Numbered from the stretch's first letter, positions 45,128-55,033 are shown. The stretch: 64,000 nt of DNA from Coriobacteriia bacterium (GCA_003149935.1 QAMH01000002.1:1-64000); one strand, 5' to 3'. Program-made: numbers and translations. Notes: generated by a model not told the origin, from the sequence alone.

Positions 45128-45871
45128 TTACTCCCTCGCATCCAAAATCTGCGCGATATGCATGACGCGGATGTCGCGGTCAATCTCACCTCGCGCGTAC
45201 AATCGCGCAAGTGCTCCCTTGATGTTCATGAGACAGGGCACGTCGGCACCGCACACGACATCGGCACCCGTCTCGGCGATGGTCATGCACTTCTCCTTGA
45301 CGATTTCCGCCGAAATCTCCGGCTCCTTGAAGGAGAAGGTTCCGCCAAAGCCACAGCAGCGCTCGGCATGCACCATCTCGATGTATTCGAGCCCCTTGAC
45401 GGCCTTGAGCAGCTGGAGGGGTTGTTCCTCGATACCGAGAAAGCGCGTGACGTGGCAGCTCTTGTGATAGGTGACCTTGTGATGGAAGCTCGCGCCCACA
45501 TCGGTCGTGTTCAACTGATTGACGATGAAGTCCGTGAACTCGAACATGCGCGGCCTAATGCGCTCGAGCTTGTGCAGGTACTCCACGTCCTCGAGCACCG
45601 TGGGATAATCGTTGATGATGGCGTTCATGCACGAGCCCGTGAGCGAGACGATCGTCTCGTATTGATCAAGGTCGTACGCGTCGAGTATGTTCTTGGCGAC
45701 GGGTATGGTCTCCTTGGCGTATCCCGAGTTGAGAAGCCCCTGTCCGCAGCAGACTTGCTCTTCGGGCATCTCGACCTCACAACCGAGGCGCTCGAGCACG
45801 TTGACCGCGGCAATGCCGATTTCGGGATAGAACATGTCGACCATGCAACCGGGGAAAAACGCAACCTTCAT
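45128..45871 (-). CDS. lutA: Lactate utilization protein A (CCG domains)
   Basis: A 247-residue protein with two CCG domains: FFPGCMVDMFYPEIG...EQVCCGQG and SCHVTRFLG...AERCCGFGGTFS. First gene of lutABC. ATG 45871 lies behind GGAGGGAG with a rather long spacing. A TACAAT at 45919-45924 on the minus strand is a possible -10. Divergent from sstT, so lactate and serine/threonine uptake genes share an intergenic control region of about 180 bp. Confidence 0.93.
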   Translation of the reverse strand: MKVAFFPGCMVDMFYPEIGIAAVNVLERLGCEVEMPEEQVCCGQGLLNSGYAKETIPVAKNILDAYDLDQYETIVSLTGSCMNAIINDYPTVLEDVEYLHKLERIRPRMFEFTDFIVNQLNTTDVGASFHHKVTYHKSCHVTRFLGIEEQPLQLLKAVKGLEYIEMVHAERCCGFGGTFSFKEPEISAEIVKEKCMTIAETGADVVCGADVPCLMNIKGALARLYARGEIDRDIRVMHIAQILDARE

Positions 45872-46055
45872 GCGATTCGTACTCCCTCCAGAAATTCTCG
45901 CGGGATTTTGTCCCTCCCATTGTATTCGTTTTGAAGAAGAATTTGCGCACGTTGCACACGCCGTAGACGCAATTGTCGTGCATGGACGTCCAACGATGCC
46001 CCCTGATTTGCGGTATCATGCGAAAAGTTATATGTGAATTATGTTGGGAGAAATC

Positions 46056-47390
46056 ATGGAGCTCTTGAGAAAGTGGAATTCGATCAGCCTCATCTGGCGC
46101 ATCGTCATAGGCCTGGTCATCGGTGCGGTCCTGGGCGTGTGCTCCCAGGCATTTGCATGGGACCAGATCATGATCATCGACCTACTGGGCACGCTGTTCG
46201 TCAGTGCGCTGAAGGCCGTCGCCCCCATCCTCGTCTTCTTCCTGGTTCTGAGCGCACTTGCCAACGCCAAGACCGCCGGCTCCATGAAGACCGTCATCCT
46301 GCTCTACATCGTGTCGACGATTCTCTCGGCGTTCATCGCCGTGCTCGTGAGCTTCGTCTTCCCCGTCGACATCACGCTGGCCAATCCGCCCGAAGACGTC
46401 GCCGCCTCCCCCGAAGGCATCGGCGCCGTGCTTCTCACGCTCGTGACCAACATCTTCTCCAACCCCGTCGATGCGCTCATGAAGGGCAACTTCATCGGCA
46501 TCCTGGCATGGGCGATCGTCCTCGGCATCGCGCTGCGTAGTGCCAGGCAGTCCACCAAGTCCGTCTTCGAGAACATCTCCGAGGCAATCACGCGCGTCGT
46601 GCGCTGGATCATCAATCTCGCGCCGTTCGGCATCCTCGGCCTCGTCTACACGTCCGTATCCACGAGCGGTCTCGAGATCTTCACCTCCTACGGCGCGATC
46701 ATCCTGCTGCTCGTCGGTTGCATGCTGCTCATCGCCCTCGTGGTCAATCCCATCATCGTCTTCGTCTGCATCCGCAAGAACCCCTATCCGCTCGTCCTGC
46801 GTTGCCTCAAGGACTCGGGCATCACGGCGTTCTTCACGCGTAGCTCGGCGGCAAACATCCCCGTCAACATGGAGCTGTGCCAGAACCTCGGCCTGAACAA
46901 GGATAACTACTCCGTCTCCATCCCGCTCGGCGCGACCATCAACATGGCGGGCGCGGCCGTCACCATCTCGATCATGACCATGGCGACCGTGCACCTGCTC
47001 GGTATCCAGGTTGACTTCCCCACGGCAGTCGTCCTGAGCATCCTGTCCGCCGTTGGTGCCTGTGGTGCATCGGGTGTCGCTGGTGGCTCGTTGCTGCTCA
47101 TCCCGCTTGCCTGCTCGCTGTTCGGCATCGGTCAGGACATCGCCATGCAGGTCGTCGCCGTCGGCCTCATCATCGGCGTCATCCAGGATTCCTGCGAGAC
47201 TGCGCTCAACTCCTCCTCCGACGTGCTGTTCACAGCATCCGCCGAGTACATGGTACGCCGCAAGAAGGGCATCGAGTTCTTCCCCGGCAAGGACGCTCCG
47301 CTGCCCGTCGAGGAGATCGAGGCTGACAAACTTGACGAGGCGCAGCTCGAGGGTACCGAGGACACCTGGGCCGCCAAGGAGATTGGTTAG
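46056..47390 (+). CDS. sstT: Serine/threonine:Na+ symporter
   Basis: A 444-residue SDF-fold transporter. The SstT-type motifs are FFTRSSAANIPVNMELC and IPLGATINMAGAAVTI, with NMAG rather than the NMDGT of the glutamate branch. It imports L-serine and L-threonine with sodium; serine can be deaminated to pyruvate for fermentation or respiration. Start ATG 46056 follows GGGAGAAATC; an ATG at 46041 is too close to the site. The PucR-type regulator follows by 15 bases, so they are probably co-transcribed. Confidence 0.92.
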   Translation: MELLRKWNSISLIWRIVIGLVIGAVLGVCSQAFAWDQIMIIDLLGTLFVSALKAVAPILVFFLVLSALANAKTAGSMKTVILLYIVSTILSAFIAVLVSFVFPVDITLANPPEDVAASPEGIGAVLLTLVTNIFSNPVDALMKGNFIGILAWAIVLGIALRSARQSTKSVFENISEAITRVVRWIINLAPFGILGLVYTSVSTSGLEIFTSYGAIILLLVGCMLLIALVVNPIIVFVCIRKNPYPLVLRCLKDSGITAFFTRSSAANIPVNMELCQNLGLNKDNYSVSIPLGATINMAGAAVTISIMTMATVHLLGIQVDFPTAVVLSILSAVGACGASGVAGGSLLLIPLACSLFGIGQDIAMQVVAVGLIIGVIQDSCETALNSSSDVLFTASAEYMVRRKKGIEFFPGKDAPLPVEEIEADKLDEAQLEGTEDTWAAKEIG

Positions 47391-47405
47391 AGGGAAGCGA
47401 GTGCA

Positions 47406-49010
47406 ATGTCTTTCTCCGACTCGCTACTCGAAATACCCGCGAGCAAAGACCTTTTGCCTCACGTCACGCCCGCCATGGTGCAAGATGAGCTGGCTCATAA
47501 AGACCGCATCCCCAAGCTTCATTTCACGCACGATAGGCCGTTTCGCTGGTTTTGCGCCATCGACGACATCGGCCAGATCGAAAAAACAGACCTCACGCAT
47601 CTCGCCAGCCAGATGCTCATGATGGTGCGGCTCGATGATGTGGAAGCACTGGAGCAGATCCTCCCCAACGCTTCCTATATCGCCTGCATTGATGACATCG
47701 ATACTGTCATGTGCATCCAGAATCTATTCGTAACCATGTACATGTGGGAGAATACCCTCGACTACATCGTCATGAAAAACGGAGCCATTGGCGAGCTCCT
47801 GGACGCAAGTACTTCCATTCTGCGCAACTTCGTCTTTGTTTCCGACAACAACTTCAATGTCATTGCTCGTACTACTGAGATTGACCCACCAGATGATCTA
47901 CATCGCTCCATAATCGAAAACGGTTGCCTCACCCAAGTCACCATTGCCGAGGAGCGTTTTCGCCTCCCGGAAGAGACCTTCTATACGCGCGGGGCATCAG
48001 ACATCACGCCATTCGACCGCGTTTCATTCCCCATTCACATCCACCACGCATACTTCGGGTCCATCTCGATGTCGTGCAACGAGAAATCGGATACCCCCGG
48101 CCTCCGAGATGCGTTTCTCATCCTCGCAAACCACGTGCAAATGGCTTGTGAGCGTCTATGGGCAAAGGAAACGATGCGGGAAACACCCTCATTCTTCTTT
48201 TTCGAAAGGTTGCTACGTGGCAATGCAGTCACCGACGAATATGTTACAGCACAACTGGAGGAAAACGGTCTTCCCGAAAATGGCCTGTACAAGGTCGTGC
48301 TCTTCGATGTGGATCCGAGCATTGAGCCCGAAAAGGCTTATACGCTCAACAAAACCGCATCGACCCTCAATAACGGACATGTACGATGTTTCCCCTTCGA
48401 ACATGCCGTCATCGCCGTCCTGTATGGCTCTCGTATCGATGGGGAGCTATCTCACCGCAAAACCATAGAAGAGGTAACCGAGCGCATATATGGGGGACTT
48501 GACATCGTAAGTGCAGTGTCCTCAGTCTTCTCGGGTATCGAGAATTTGGCCTTCGCCTATCGGCAAGCGCAAATTGCCCTCGGTTTTAGACTCTCCATTG
48601 ACCGAGAGAGAAGTATCGACGGAATCACGGACCCTCGCGGCATATACATGTTCGAGGATGCACTCCTCTACTACCTGATAGACGCTACAGAACGAGACGA
48701 AGCCTTCATGGAGTTCACCTTCAACACGTCTATCGTCAACATCCTCTGGGAAGAGGATGTGAATAATGGCACCGATTATCTGAAGATTCTCTGGTTCTAT
48801 CTGAAAAACGAGCGCAATGCCACGAATACCGCCCAGGAGCTTCACATGCATAGAAACACGGTGCTCTACCACATAGACAAGATTCAGCAGCGTTTCGATT
48901 TCGACATGGGCCTCAAATCGGCCCGCGATTGGATGCTTGTCTGCTTCAAATCGCTCTTCTCGCGTCTTTCCGGCGAATCTCTCTCGACAATCTTCAGCGT
49001 AAACCGCTAG
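47406..49010 (+). CDS. PucR/CdaR-type transcriptional regulator
   Basis: A 534-residue regulator. The C-terminal ~60 residues form the PucR helix-turn-helix (NATNTAQELHMHRNTVLYHI DKIQ), preceded by a GGDEF-like/linker region and a ligand-sensing N-terminal part without a clear named domain. It lies directly behind sstT and may control it, or control the convergent molybdoenzyme cluster. Base composition is more AT-rich than its left-hand neighbours. ATG 47406 with AGAGGGAAG upstream, the same leader that reappears as a relic at 55100. Confidence 0.8.
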   Translation: MSFSDSLLEIPASKDLLPHVTPAMVQDELAHKDRIPKLHFTHDRPFRWFCAIDDIGQIEKTDLTHLASQMLMMVRLDDVEALEQILPNASYIACIDDIDTVMCIQNLFVTMYMWENTLDYIVMKNGAIGELLDASTSILRNFVFVSDNNFNVIARTTEIDPPDDLHRSIIENGCLTQVTIAEERFRLPEETFYTRGASDITPFDRVSFPIHIHHAYFGSISMSCNEKSDTPGLRDAFLILANHVQMACERLWAKETMRETPSFFFFERLLRGNAVTDEYVTAQLEENGLPENGLYKVVLFDVDPSIEPEKAYTLNKTASTLNNGHVRCFPFEHAVIAVLYGSRIDGELSHRKTIEEVTERIYGGLDIVSAVSSVFSGIENLAFAYRQAQIALGFRLSIDRERSIDGITDPRGIYMFEDALLYYLIDATERDEAFMEFTFNTSIVNILWEEDVNNGTDYLKILWFYLKNERNATNTAQELHMHRNTVLYHIDKIQQRFDFDMGLKSARDWMLVCFKSLFSRLSGESLSTIFSVNR

Positions 49011-49012
49011 AT

Positions 49013-49246
49013 TCACAAAGAACGGCCTGCATCCGGGTCATGCAGCTCGCCTGATTCTCCAAGTCGCGATTTACCCTTCTTGTAAACATGGGCTGGATCC
49101 ATGAGCAGGCTCGCTCCGCACGCCGCGCATACATGCGAGCCAGTGACGTTTTTGAAACGGCATTCGGGGCACCGATGCACGTAGACAGCCGGAGGCGTCT
49201 CACCTCGACATCGTCCACAGTTGAAGCAGTAATGGCACGATCCCAT
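49013..49246 (-). CDS. Small cysteine-rich zinc-ribbon protein
   Basis: A 77-residue protein with eight Cys in CxxC-type pairs: C4, C7, C10, C13 (CHYCFNCGRC), then CPEC and CAAC. It starts behind a strong GAGGGGGG site six bases upstream, which supports it as a real gene. The pattern indicates one or two zinc (or Fe-S) sites; no catalytic motif. It lies downstream of, and is separated by a terminator from, the MFS gene of the molybdoenzyme cluster. It resembles no protein whose function I can name. Confidence 0.65.
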   Translation of the reverse strand: MGSCHYCFNCGRCRGETPPAVYVHRCPECRFKNVTGSHVCAACGASLLMDPAHVYKKGKSRLGESGELHDPDAGRSL

Positions 49247-49279
49247 GCATCCCCCCTCAGGATATCTCTCAAAAAGACA

Positions 49280-49309
49280 AGGAGCCCCTCCGTATAAAAA
49301 GGGGCTCCT
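49280..49309 (-). terminator. Intrinsic terminator after the MFS gene
   Basis: AGGAGCCCCT (49280-49289) pairs perfectly with AGGGGCTCCT (49300-49309). On the minus strand the stem is followed by TGTCTTTTTG. It closes the oxidoreductase-ferredoxin-MFS operon. Confidence 0.75.
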
Positions 49310-49329
49310 CGCTTAATGCATGATCGGTT

Positions 49330-50631
49330 CTACAGGTGGTCACCCTCGAGGATGCCCTCGGCGTCATCCTCGGCAATTTCCCTGGCACTTGCCTGGTCAT
49401 CGGCAATCTTGCCGGCAACACTTGAGCGCACGTTGGGAAAGAGGAAGAGCGAGACGATGGCCGCGACGCAAACGCAGGCGGCGCCCACGTAGATTCCCTG
49501 GTAATAGGGCAGACCATCAACCATGCCCGTAGCGGCGATGGCCAAAGGCGAAACAATATAGGATGCGATGAGGAACATACCGAAGTTCTGGAACGTCGCC
49601 TGAATTCCGCCGATGATGCCATAGTGCTCGGGCTTCACGCCGGGAAGCAGCGTTGGCAGCATCTTGGTAAAGGGCATCACACATGCCATGAGCACGGGTT
49701 GCAGGCAGAACAGAATCCAGGTATAGGGACCGTAGGGCAGGAAGAACACCAAAGCGAAACAGATGGCTGTGCCCAGCAAGCAGATAATGAAGGGTGCACG
49801 CATATTCTTGAACAGCTTGGCAAACACCACAGGCAGGGCCATTGACGCAATGCAGGCGATAACCGTGTTGATCGTGGACATATCGCCAGCAACAGGCGCC
49901 ATAGCAGGATCACCCATAAGCGTCGTTACGGCGGGAACCATGTACGAGCCGTTGATATTGGTCATGCCAAATACCAGGAACGCGGTGATGCCGATGGCCC
50001 AAACACGCCAGTCCTTGAGGACTTCCTTAGCATACTGACCGACTGGTTCCGAGGACCTGTGCTCATTGGGATGCTTGCGATACACGGCGAACCATGCAAT
50101 CAGGCCTATTACAATGAGGCCAAAGCTAATCCACCAAGCTTGGTGGATTTCGGGAAGGTGAGAACCGACGTAAATGGCAAGTGCCGCACCGGCCGACATG
50201 CCAGCGGTGTACACACCCATGGCAAAGGAGTTGGCCGTCCCGGGAAACCACAGGCGCAGAAGTTTGGCAGAGTTGGCGTTGAGCGCCGCAACTCCCGTGC
50301 CCATGAAGAAGCTCGCGATAAAGAGGCCCCAGTAATCAACGACAAAGCAGCGAGCCAAGGCTCCAAGAGCCGCCACGGCAAAGGCAACGAAAAACACCTT
50401 ACCCAAGCCGACACGGTCAGCGAGTACACCACCGGCGATACAGAGCAGCACACCCGAAAAATACGGAATGGACATGATCATGGAGAATGCCATAGGCTCG
50501 CATTGATACTCCTGCATGACCATCAGCGCGGCACCGCCGGGAATGATGAATGAAAATTGAAGCGCTATGAGGAGAATGGTCATTCCTATGAGAATGGCCC
50601 ATCTCCACGGAAGCAGCTTTTCCTCTTGCAT
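49330..50631 (-). CDS. MFS transporter of the molybdoenzyme operon
   Basis: A 433-residue twelve-TM MFS protein; helix-2/3 loop GGVLADRVGLGKV is the family signature. It is closest in general appearance to the anion/organic acid (NarK/CynX/OFA-like) groups. Third gene after the molybdopterin subunit and ferredoxin, so it probably imports the enzyme's substrate or exports the product. ATG 50631 follows GGAGGGAAC. The C-terminus is a short acidic cytoplasmic tail. Confidence 0.82.
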   Translation of the reverse strand: MQEEKLLPWRWAILIGMTILLIALQFSFIIPGGAALMVMQEYQCEPMAFSMIMSIPYFSGVLLCIAGGVLADRVGLGKVFFVAFAVAALGALARCFVVDYWGLFIASFFMGTGVAALNANSAKLLRLWFPGTANSFAMGVYTAGMSAGAALAIYVGSHLPEIHQAWWISFGLIVIGLIAWFAVYRKHPNEHRSSEPVGQYAKEVLKDWRVWAIGITAFLVFGMTNINGSYMVPAVTTLMGDPAMAPVAGDMSTINTVIACIASMALPVVFAKLFKNMRAPFIICLLGTAICFALVFFLPYGPYTWILFCLQPVLMACVMPFTKMLPTLLPGVKPEHYGIIGGIQATFQNFGMFLIASYIVSPLAIAATGMVDGLPYYQGIYVGAACVCVAAIVSLFLFPNVRSSVAGKIADDQASAREIAEDDAEGILEGDHL

Positions 50632-50755
50632 GTTCCCTCCTTGTTTGCAAGCTCATGCTCGCCATAAGTCAAAAGCCGACCTTGAAGCCAGCACGAACGA
50701 ACGTTTTGTATTCCCGGGGATGCCCGTCTGGACACCCCCGGGCTCTCGATCTTCC

Positions 50756-51109
50756 CTAGCGCGGGAAAATAACCATCTGAGACTTCATTTCAGCCTCAGC
50801 CTTCTTGGCCTTGGCCGCGAGTTCCTCGACAGGACCGTAAACCATCACGCCTGCCTGGCAGTGATGCACGCAAGTCGGAAGTTTGCCAACGGCCGTGCGT
50901 GCCGCGCACAAGTCACATAGATGGGTAGGGACGGGAATGTTATTGAACTCCCACTTCCCGTCCGACGTCTCGAACGGGCCCATGGTGACGAGCCTGATGC
51001 CAAAGTCGCCCTTGGGCATGTCATGCTCCTTCTTGCAGGCTACCTCACAGGCATGGCAGCCCGAGCAGTACTCGTAATCGATCATCAGACCATATTCGCC
51101 TCTGGTCAT
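50756..51109 (-). CDS. 4Fe-4S ferredoxin-type small subunit
   Basis: A 117-residue electron-transfer subunit, shorter than DmsB-type proteins (~200). It contains CSGCHACEVACKKEH (residues 15-29) and a second group CDLC...CVHHC, enough for two clusters at most rather than four. It should pair with the 801-residue molybdopterin subunit encoded 30 bases upstream. ATG 51109 follows AGAAAGGAACAAG. No membrane anchor gene is present, so the complex is probably soluble. Confidence 0.85.
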   Translation of the reverse strand: MTRGEYGLMIDYEYCSGCHACEVACKKEHDMPKGDFGIRLVTMGPFETSDGKWEFNNIPVPTHLCDLCAARTAVGKLPTCVHHCQAGVMVYGPVEELAAKAKKAEAEMKSQMVIFPR

Positions 51110-51139
51110 TGCTTGTTCCTTTCTCCTTGTGGCTACCAG

Positions 51140-53545
51140 CTACCTGATGCCGTCATAGAAGCTCGGCGTATCCGTCTTATGAGACGGGCCGTGCGTATAA
51201 CCGCTTCCACGAGTCACTTGATAAGTGGGCTGGTTCTCCTTCGTCATGGTGTCGGGTGTGGCCGGATACACCTTGGCAATGGAGCTCTTAATGGGGGCAC
51301 CGTAACCCGACGGGCCGTTCTCGCCCATGGGAATGAGGTTGTTCGGATTGCAGTCAAACACGCCGAACAGCTCCGGCTCGGCGGCCTCTTTCTCCGGGAA
51401 CCACCAGCCATGCTCCGTGGAGATGACGCGCGGGTCGAGCGTATCGTTGTACCGAGCAACCTGGCGGCACTTGCCCATCTGGTTCTCGATCCAAGCCCAC
51501 TGCCCCTCGGCGATGCCGTATTTTGCGGCGGTGTCCGGATGAATGTCGAAATACGGGACCGGATGCAGCTCGCGGCTCGTCGTATCGGGCTGGCGCCACT
51601 CGGAGTGGAAGAACTCGAACGAGCGCTTACCCGTGGTGAGGACCAGCGGATATTCCTCAGATAGCTGAGGGGTGCTGTAAGGACTCGAGGGAGGTTCCTC
51701 GTAGAAGGGCAGCGGATCCATATCCCACGCATCAAATAGCACGGGGGCCAGTTCGTAGAGACCGGTAACCGTATTGAAACCGGGCTCGCCATCAGGACGC
51801 AGCAGGCCGTTCTCGTGCTTGAAATAACGGAAGGGATGATAGTACCAACCGCCCGCTTCCTCGAGCTCTTCCATTGAGTCAAAACGGCAATCCGGCGCCG
51901 TCTGCATACGCCAGTTCATGTAATCGCGCGGCGTTTGCACCCACTCCGGCCACAGCTCAGGCGCAAGACGATGGCCAAGGTCAATCATAATCTGCTCGTC
52001 TTCCTTGGCCTCGTAGTAGCTACCCGTCTTGGTGAGAGAACGAATCGGGTCGAACCATACGCGGACGCAATCACGCTCGTTGGACATGGCACAGGGCAGA
52101 AGCAAATCGGCACAGGCACTCGCAAACGGAGTCATGAACATGTCGATATCGCAGATGAAATCGACCTTGTCCATCGCGCGGTAGATACGCGGGGCATCCT
52201 GGCCCATATTTGCGATGGGATTGGAAGATTGAATCCAGAGCATGCGCACCGGACGCGGGTCGCCCTTTTCGTCCTTGCCTGTCTCGATGGCATCGAGAAT
52301 TGCATCAGATTGCGAGCTTGCCGTGAAACCAGACTTCTTGAGCGGATACTTGGAATTGCCGAGGCGCTTCTCGACCATGCCCTCTTTAAGATACTCAATG
52401 CCGGAGTTGTAGCCAAACTCGAGACCACCGGCCTGATCAATAAGGATGTTACCGCCGGGATTGTCAATGTTGCCGGTAATGCCTGCAAGGTCGGCGATGG
52501 CAAGAGCCGTCTGCGTTCCGATCTTGGACATGTCAACGGCAAGACCCCACTGGATGGTGGAGGGGTTCGACTTCGCATAAAAGCGCGCAGCCTCAATAAG
52601 CGTGTCCTTGTCGACCCAGCAGATTTCGGCGACCTTCTCAGGAGGATACTCTTGCACGCGCTCCTTGAGCTCTTCGAAGCCATAGCACCATTTCTCGACG
52701 AACTCATGGTCATAGAGGTCTTCGTTAATGATGACGTTCATCATGCCAAGAGCCAGCGCCGCATCAGTACCAGGACGCAGGCGCAACCAGTATTTGGCAC
52801 GGCTGCCAATCCAGGTGAGCTGCGGATCGACGCTGATAAGCTCACTACCACGCTTCATAGCCTCGACAATCCAATGCCCGAGGAATGCATCCGAATTGCA
52901 TACGACCGGATTCGTGCCCCAGAGGACGATGCACCCGGGAACCTTCCAATCCTCATCCTCCTCATAGCGCCTATCGCGGAACTGCGACATATCCGCAACC
53001 CACTGGTTGCCCATAACCACATAGCACAGCGCCGTACGAGGCAGCATGCAGCTATCACCAGAGAGGAAGCACAGGGTGAGATCCGGACCACCGAAGTTCG
53101 CGTACTGATTATGGGCGATAACCTGAGAAACATTGCGCCCGGTACCAATCATCGAGATGATGGACTCCGGTCCGCTCTCTTCCTGGAACTTACGAACGTT
53201 CTTCTCGATGATTTCGTAGGCCTCGTCCCAGCTAATGCGCTCCCAGGTATCCTGGCCGCGCTCATTGCGAGCACGCTTCATGGGATACTTCAAGCGGCTC
53301 TCATGATTCACGAGCTCGGGAAGTTCAAGGCAGCGCATGCAAAGCCTGCCCTGGTTAAACGGGGAGTTGGGATCACCCTCGACCTTGACGAGCTTATCGT
53401 TCTCGTCGGTATAAAAGATGACCTGGCATCCCTCGTGACAACCAGGGCCCGACCACATCGTAGTTCGCGTGGCAGTAAGGTCGCCCTCTTTCCATCGCAG
53501 CTTCTTAGGGTACAGATCAAGGTTGTACTCGTTGTTGTACTCCAT
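51140..53545 (-). CDS. Molybdopterin-dependent oxidoreductase, catechol-dehydroxylase-like
   Basis: An 801-residue DMSO-reductase-superfamily large subunit. The N-terminal Fe-S motif is GPGCHEGCQV...GRLCMRC, followed by bis-MGD-binding segments (IVLWGTNPVVCNSDAFLGHW, GTDAALALGMMNVI, ITGNIDNPGGNIL) and a C-terminal dinucleotide domain (YPLVLTTGKRSFEFFHSEW). No Tat signal: cytoplasmic. Architecture (large subunit, small ferredoxin, MFS, no anchor) and the GCH..C...GRLCMRC opening recall gut actinobacterial catechol dehydroxylases and the pyrogallol transhydroxylase group. The metal ligand is not certain; the likely segment is LSGDSCMLPRT. Substrate is inference. ATG 53545 behind AGGAGAAGGA. Confidence 0.78.
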   Translation of the reverse strand: MEYNNEYNLDLYPKKLRWKEGDLTATRTTMWSGPGCHEGCQVIFYTDENDKLVKVEGDPNSPFNQGRLCMRCLELPELVNHESRLKYPMKRARNERGQDTWERISWDEAYEIIEKNVRKFQEESGPESIISMIGTGRNVSQVIAHNQYANFGGPDLTLCFLSGDSCMLPRTALCYVVMGNQWVADMSQFRDRRYEEDEDWKVPGCIVLWGTNPVVCNSDAFLGHWIVEAMKRGSELISVDPQLTWIGSRAKYWLRLRPGTDAALALGMMNVIINEDLYDHEFVEKWCYGFEELKERVQEYPPEKVAEICWVDKDTLIEAARFYAKSNPSTIQWGLAVDMSKIGTQTALAIADLAGITGNIDNPGGNILIDQAGGLEFGYNSGIEYLKEGMVEKRLGNSKYPLKKSGFTASSQSDAILDAIETGKDEKGDPRPVRMLWIQSSNPIANMGQDAPRIYRAMDKVDFICDIDMFMTPFASACADLLLPCAMSNERDCVRVWFDPIRSLTKTGSYYEAKEDEQIMIDLGHRLAPELWPEWVQTPRDYMNWRMQTAPDCRFDSMEELEEAGGWYYHPFRYFKHENGLLRPDGEPGFNTVTGLYELAPVLFDAWDMDPLPFYEEPPSSPYSTPQLSEEYPLVLTTGKRSFEFFHSEWRQPDTTSRELHPVPYFDIHPDTAAKYGIAEGQWAWIENQMGKCRQVARYNDTLDPRVISTEHGWWFPEKEAAEPELFGVFDCNPNNLIPMGENGPSGYGAPIKSSIAKVYPATPDTMTKENQPTYQVTRGSGYTHGPSHKTDTPSFYDGIR

Positions 53546-53757
53546 TCCTTCTCCTCTCTAACGCCTCTTTCAATGCCGTCATGCAGATTTCTGACATGCT
53601 GGCCACACTGGCTTCATGCTATGAAATTGGCCTATGGGGTCGTAATGGCAAAAGCTCCAAAGATTGAGTCGCGCTTTTGGAACATCCTCCATAGGTACGA
53701 CAAAAGCACTGCCCATATACTCACGGCACACGTTCGTAAAAGATTCAGGGGAGTGCA

Positions 53758-54963
53758 ATGAGCAAGGCGTATGTCAAAACAGCAATAGCGGCGTGCCTCA
53801 TCATGAGTGCAATGATTGCCGGCACGGTAAGTTTCGGGTTCTTCATGGACCCCGTTACAAACAGCATGGGGTTCGAGCGCGCGACGTTTTCGCTATACTT
53901 CAGCCTCATCACCATTGTCGGAACCATCACCTTGCCGATTTACGGTCGCCTAATAGAGCGGTTCGGCACGCGCCCGTTCGTAATCTTTGGCGGAATATGG
54001 ACGGGTGTCGCGATGGCCGCGCTCTCGCTTTGCCAGTCTCTTCCCGCGTTCTATATCGTGGGTTGTCTCGTCGGGCTCGGCTTCTTCGGGTGCAGCTACG
54101 CTGTCGTACCCGTCATCGTTTCGGAATGGTTCGTCGAGAAAAACGGTTTCGTTATGGGCTTGACCGCAGCATGCGGTGGCATCGTCGCCATGATATTGAG
54201 TCTCGTGTTTCCCGCTTTCATCATCCAATTCGGCTGGTCTAATGGTTATGTACTCCTGGGAGTCATCGTCTTCGCACTTACCACCCCGGTAGGCTTGTTT
54301 CTCCTTCGCTCGAAGCCGAGCGACGTTGGCCTTGCCCCCTATGGTGCAAATGCGACTCCCGCACAATCCTCAAATACCGATGTGTCTGGATTGAGCTTTG
54401 CTCAAGCACTGAGAACCCCTCAGCTCTGGGTGGTTGCTCTGGGGTTCATGGTGCTGGCAATCACGGTCACGGTCACCCAACACCTCGCGGCCTTCTTCGT
54501 GAGCATCGGCTTCGATGCTGTCATGGCGGGTATATTCATGTCTGTCATATCCGCTGGCATCATCGTCACAAACTTCGGTGCCGGCATACTCGCCGACAAA
54601 ATGGGATTGATGCGCGCCTTTATCCTATGCTCTGTTTTGTTAGCGCTTTCATTCGTGCTCCTACCGATCACGGCGTCCATTCCGCTCATCTGTATCGCAC
54701 TTGTGTTGATGTCGATTGGCAACGCTAACACCACGCTTTTTGCGCCCATGATGACCCAGACTATTTTCGGTATACGTGATTACGCCTCAATTTGGGGTGT
54801 CATCAGCATGGCATCTGTGCTCGGGCAGGCCGTAGGTGCTCCTTGTTGGGGTCTTGCCTATGACCTTACCGGCGGATACGAAATCGCCATGTTCATCTCA
54901 GCTGTCCTAGTCTGCGTTTCCGCTATCGCACTTTTCGGAGCAAGCAAGACAGGGCGCGCGTGA
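53758..54963 (+). CDS. MFS transporter, divergent from the molybdoenzyme
   Basis: A 401-residue MFS protein with twelve TM segments; GRLIERFGTRPFV is the loop motif and the general type is monocarboxylate/OFA-like (GFFMDPVTNSMGFERATFS). It is divergent from the oxidoreductase gene with a 212-bp shared region and likely transports an organic anion connected with it. ATG 53758 behind AGGGGAGTGCA. AT-richer than the flanking core genes, consistent with transfer as part of the same block. No domain reveals the substrate. Confidence 0.82.
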   Translation: MSKAYVKTAIAACLIMSAMIAGTVSFGFFMDPVTNSMGFERATFSLYFSLITIVGTITLPIYGRLIERFGTRPFVIFGGIWTGVAMAALSLCQSLPAFYIVGCLVGLGFFGCSYAVVPVIVSEWFVEKNGFVMGLTAACGGIVAMILSLVFPAFIIQFGWSNGYVLLGVIVFALTTPVGLFLLRSKPSDVGLAPYGANATPAQSSNTDVSGLSFAQALRTPQLWVVALGFMVLAITVTVTQHLAAFFVSIGFDAVMAGIFMSVISAGIIVTNFGAGILADKMGLMRAFILCSVLLALSFVLLPITASIPLICIALVLMSIGNANTTLFAPMMTQTIFGIRDYASIWGVISMASVLGQAVGAPCWGLAYDLTGGYEIAMFISAVLVCVSAIALFGASKTGRA

Positions 54964-55001
54964 CCCCCCCCCTCGCCTCTGCCCTCCCAGAGGCAAATGA
55001 A

Positions 55002-55033
55002 GGCGGGTTTCGCATTATTATGCGGGGCCCGCC
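55002..55033 (+). terminator. Hairpin terminator after the MFS gene
   Basis: GGCGGG (55002-55007) pairs with CCCGCC (55028-55033), with an inner CGCAT/ATGCG pair. AAATTTA follows; the T-run is poor, so termination strength is uncertain. Confidence 0.5.
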
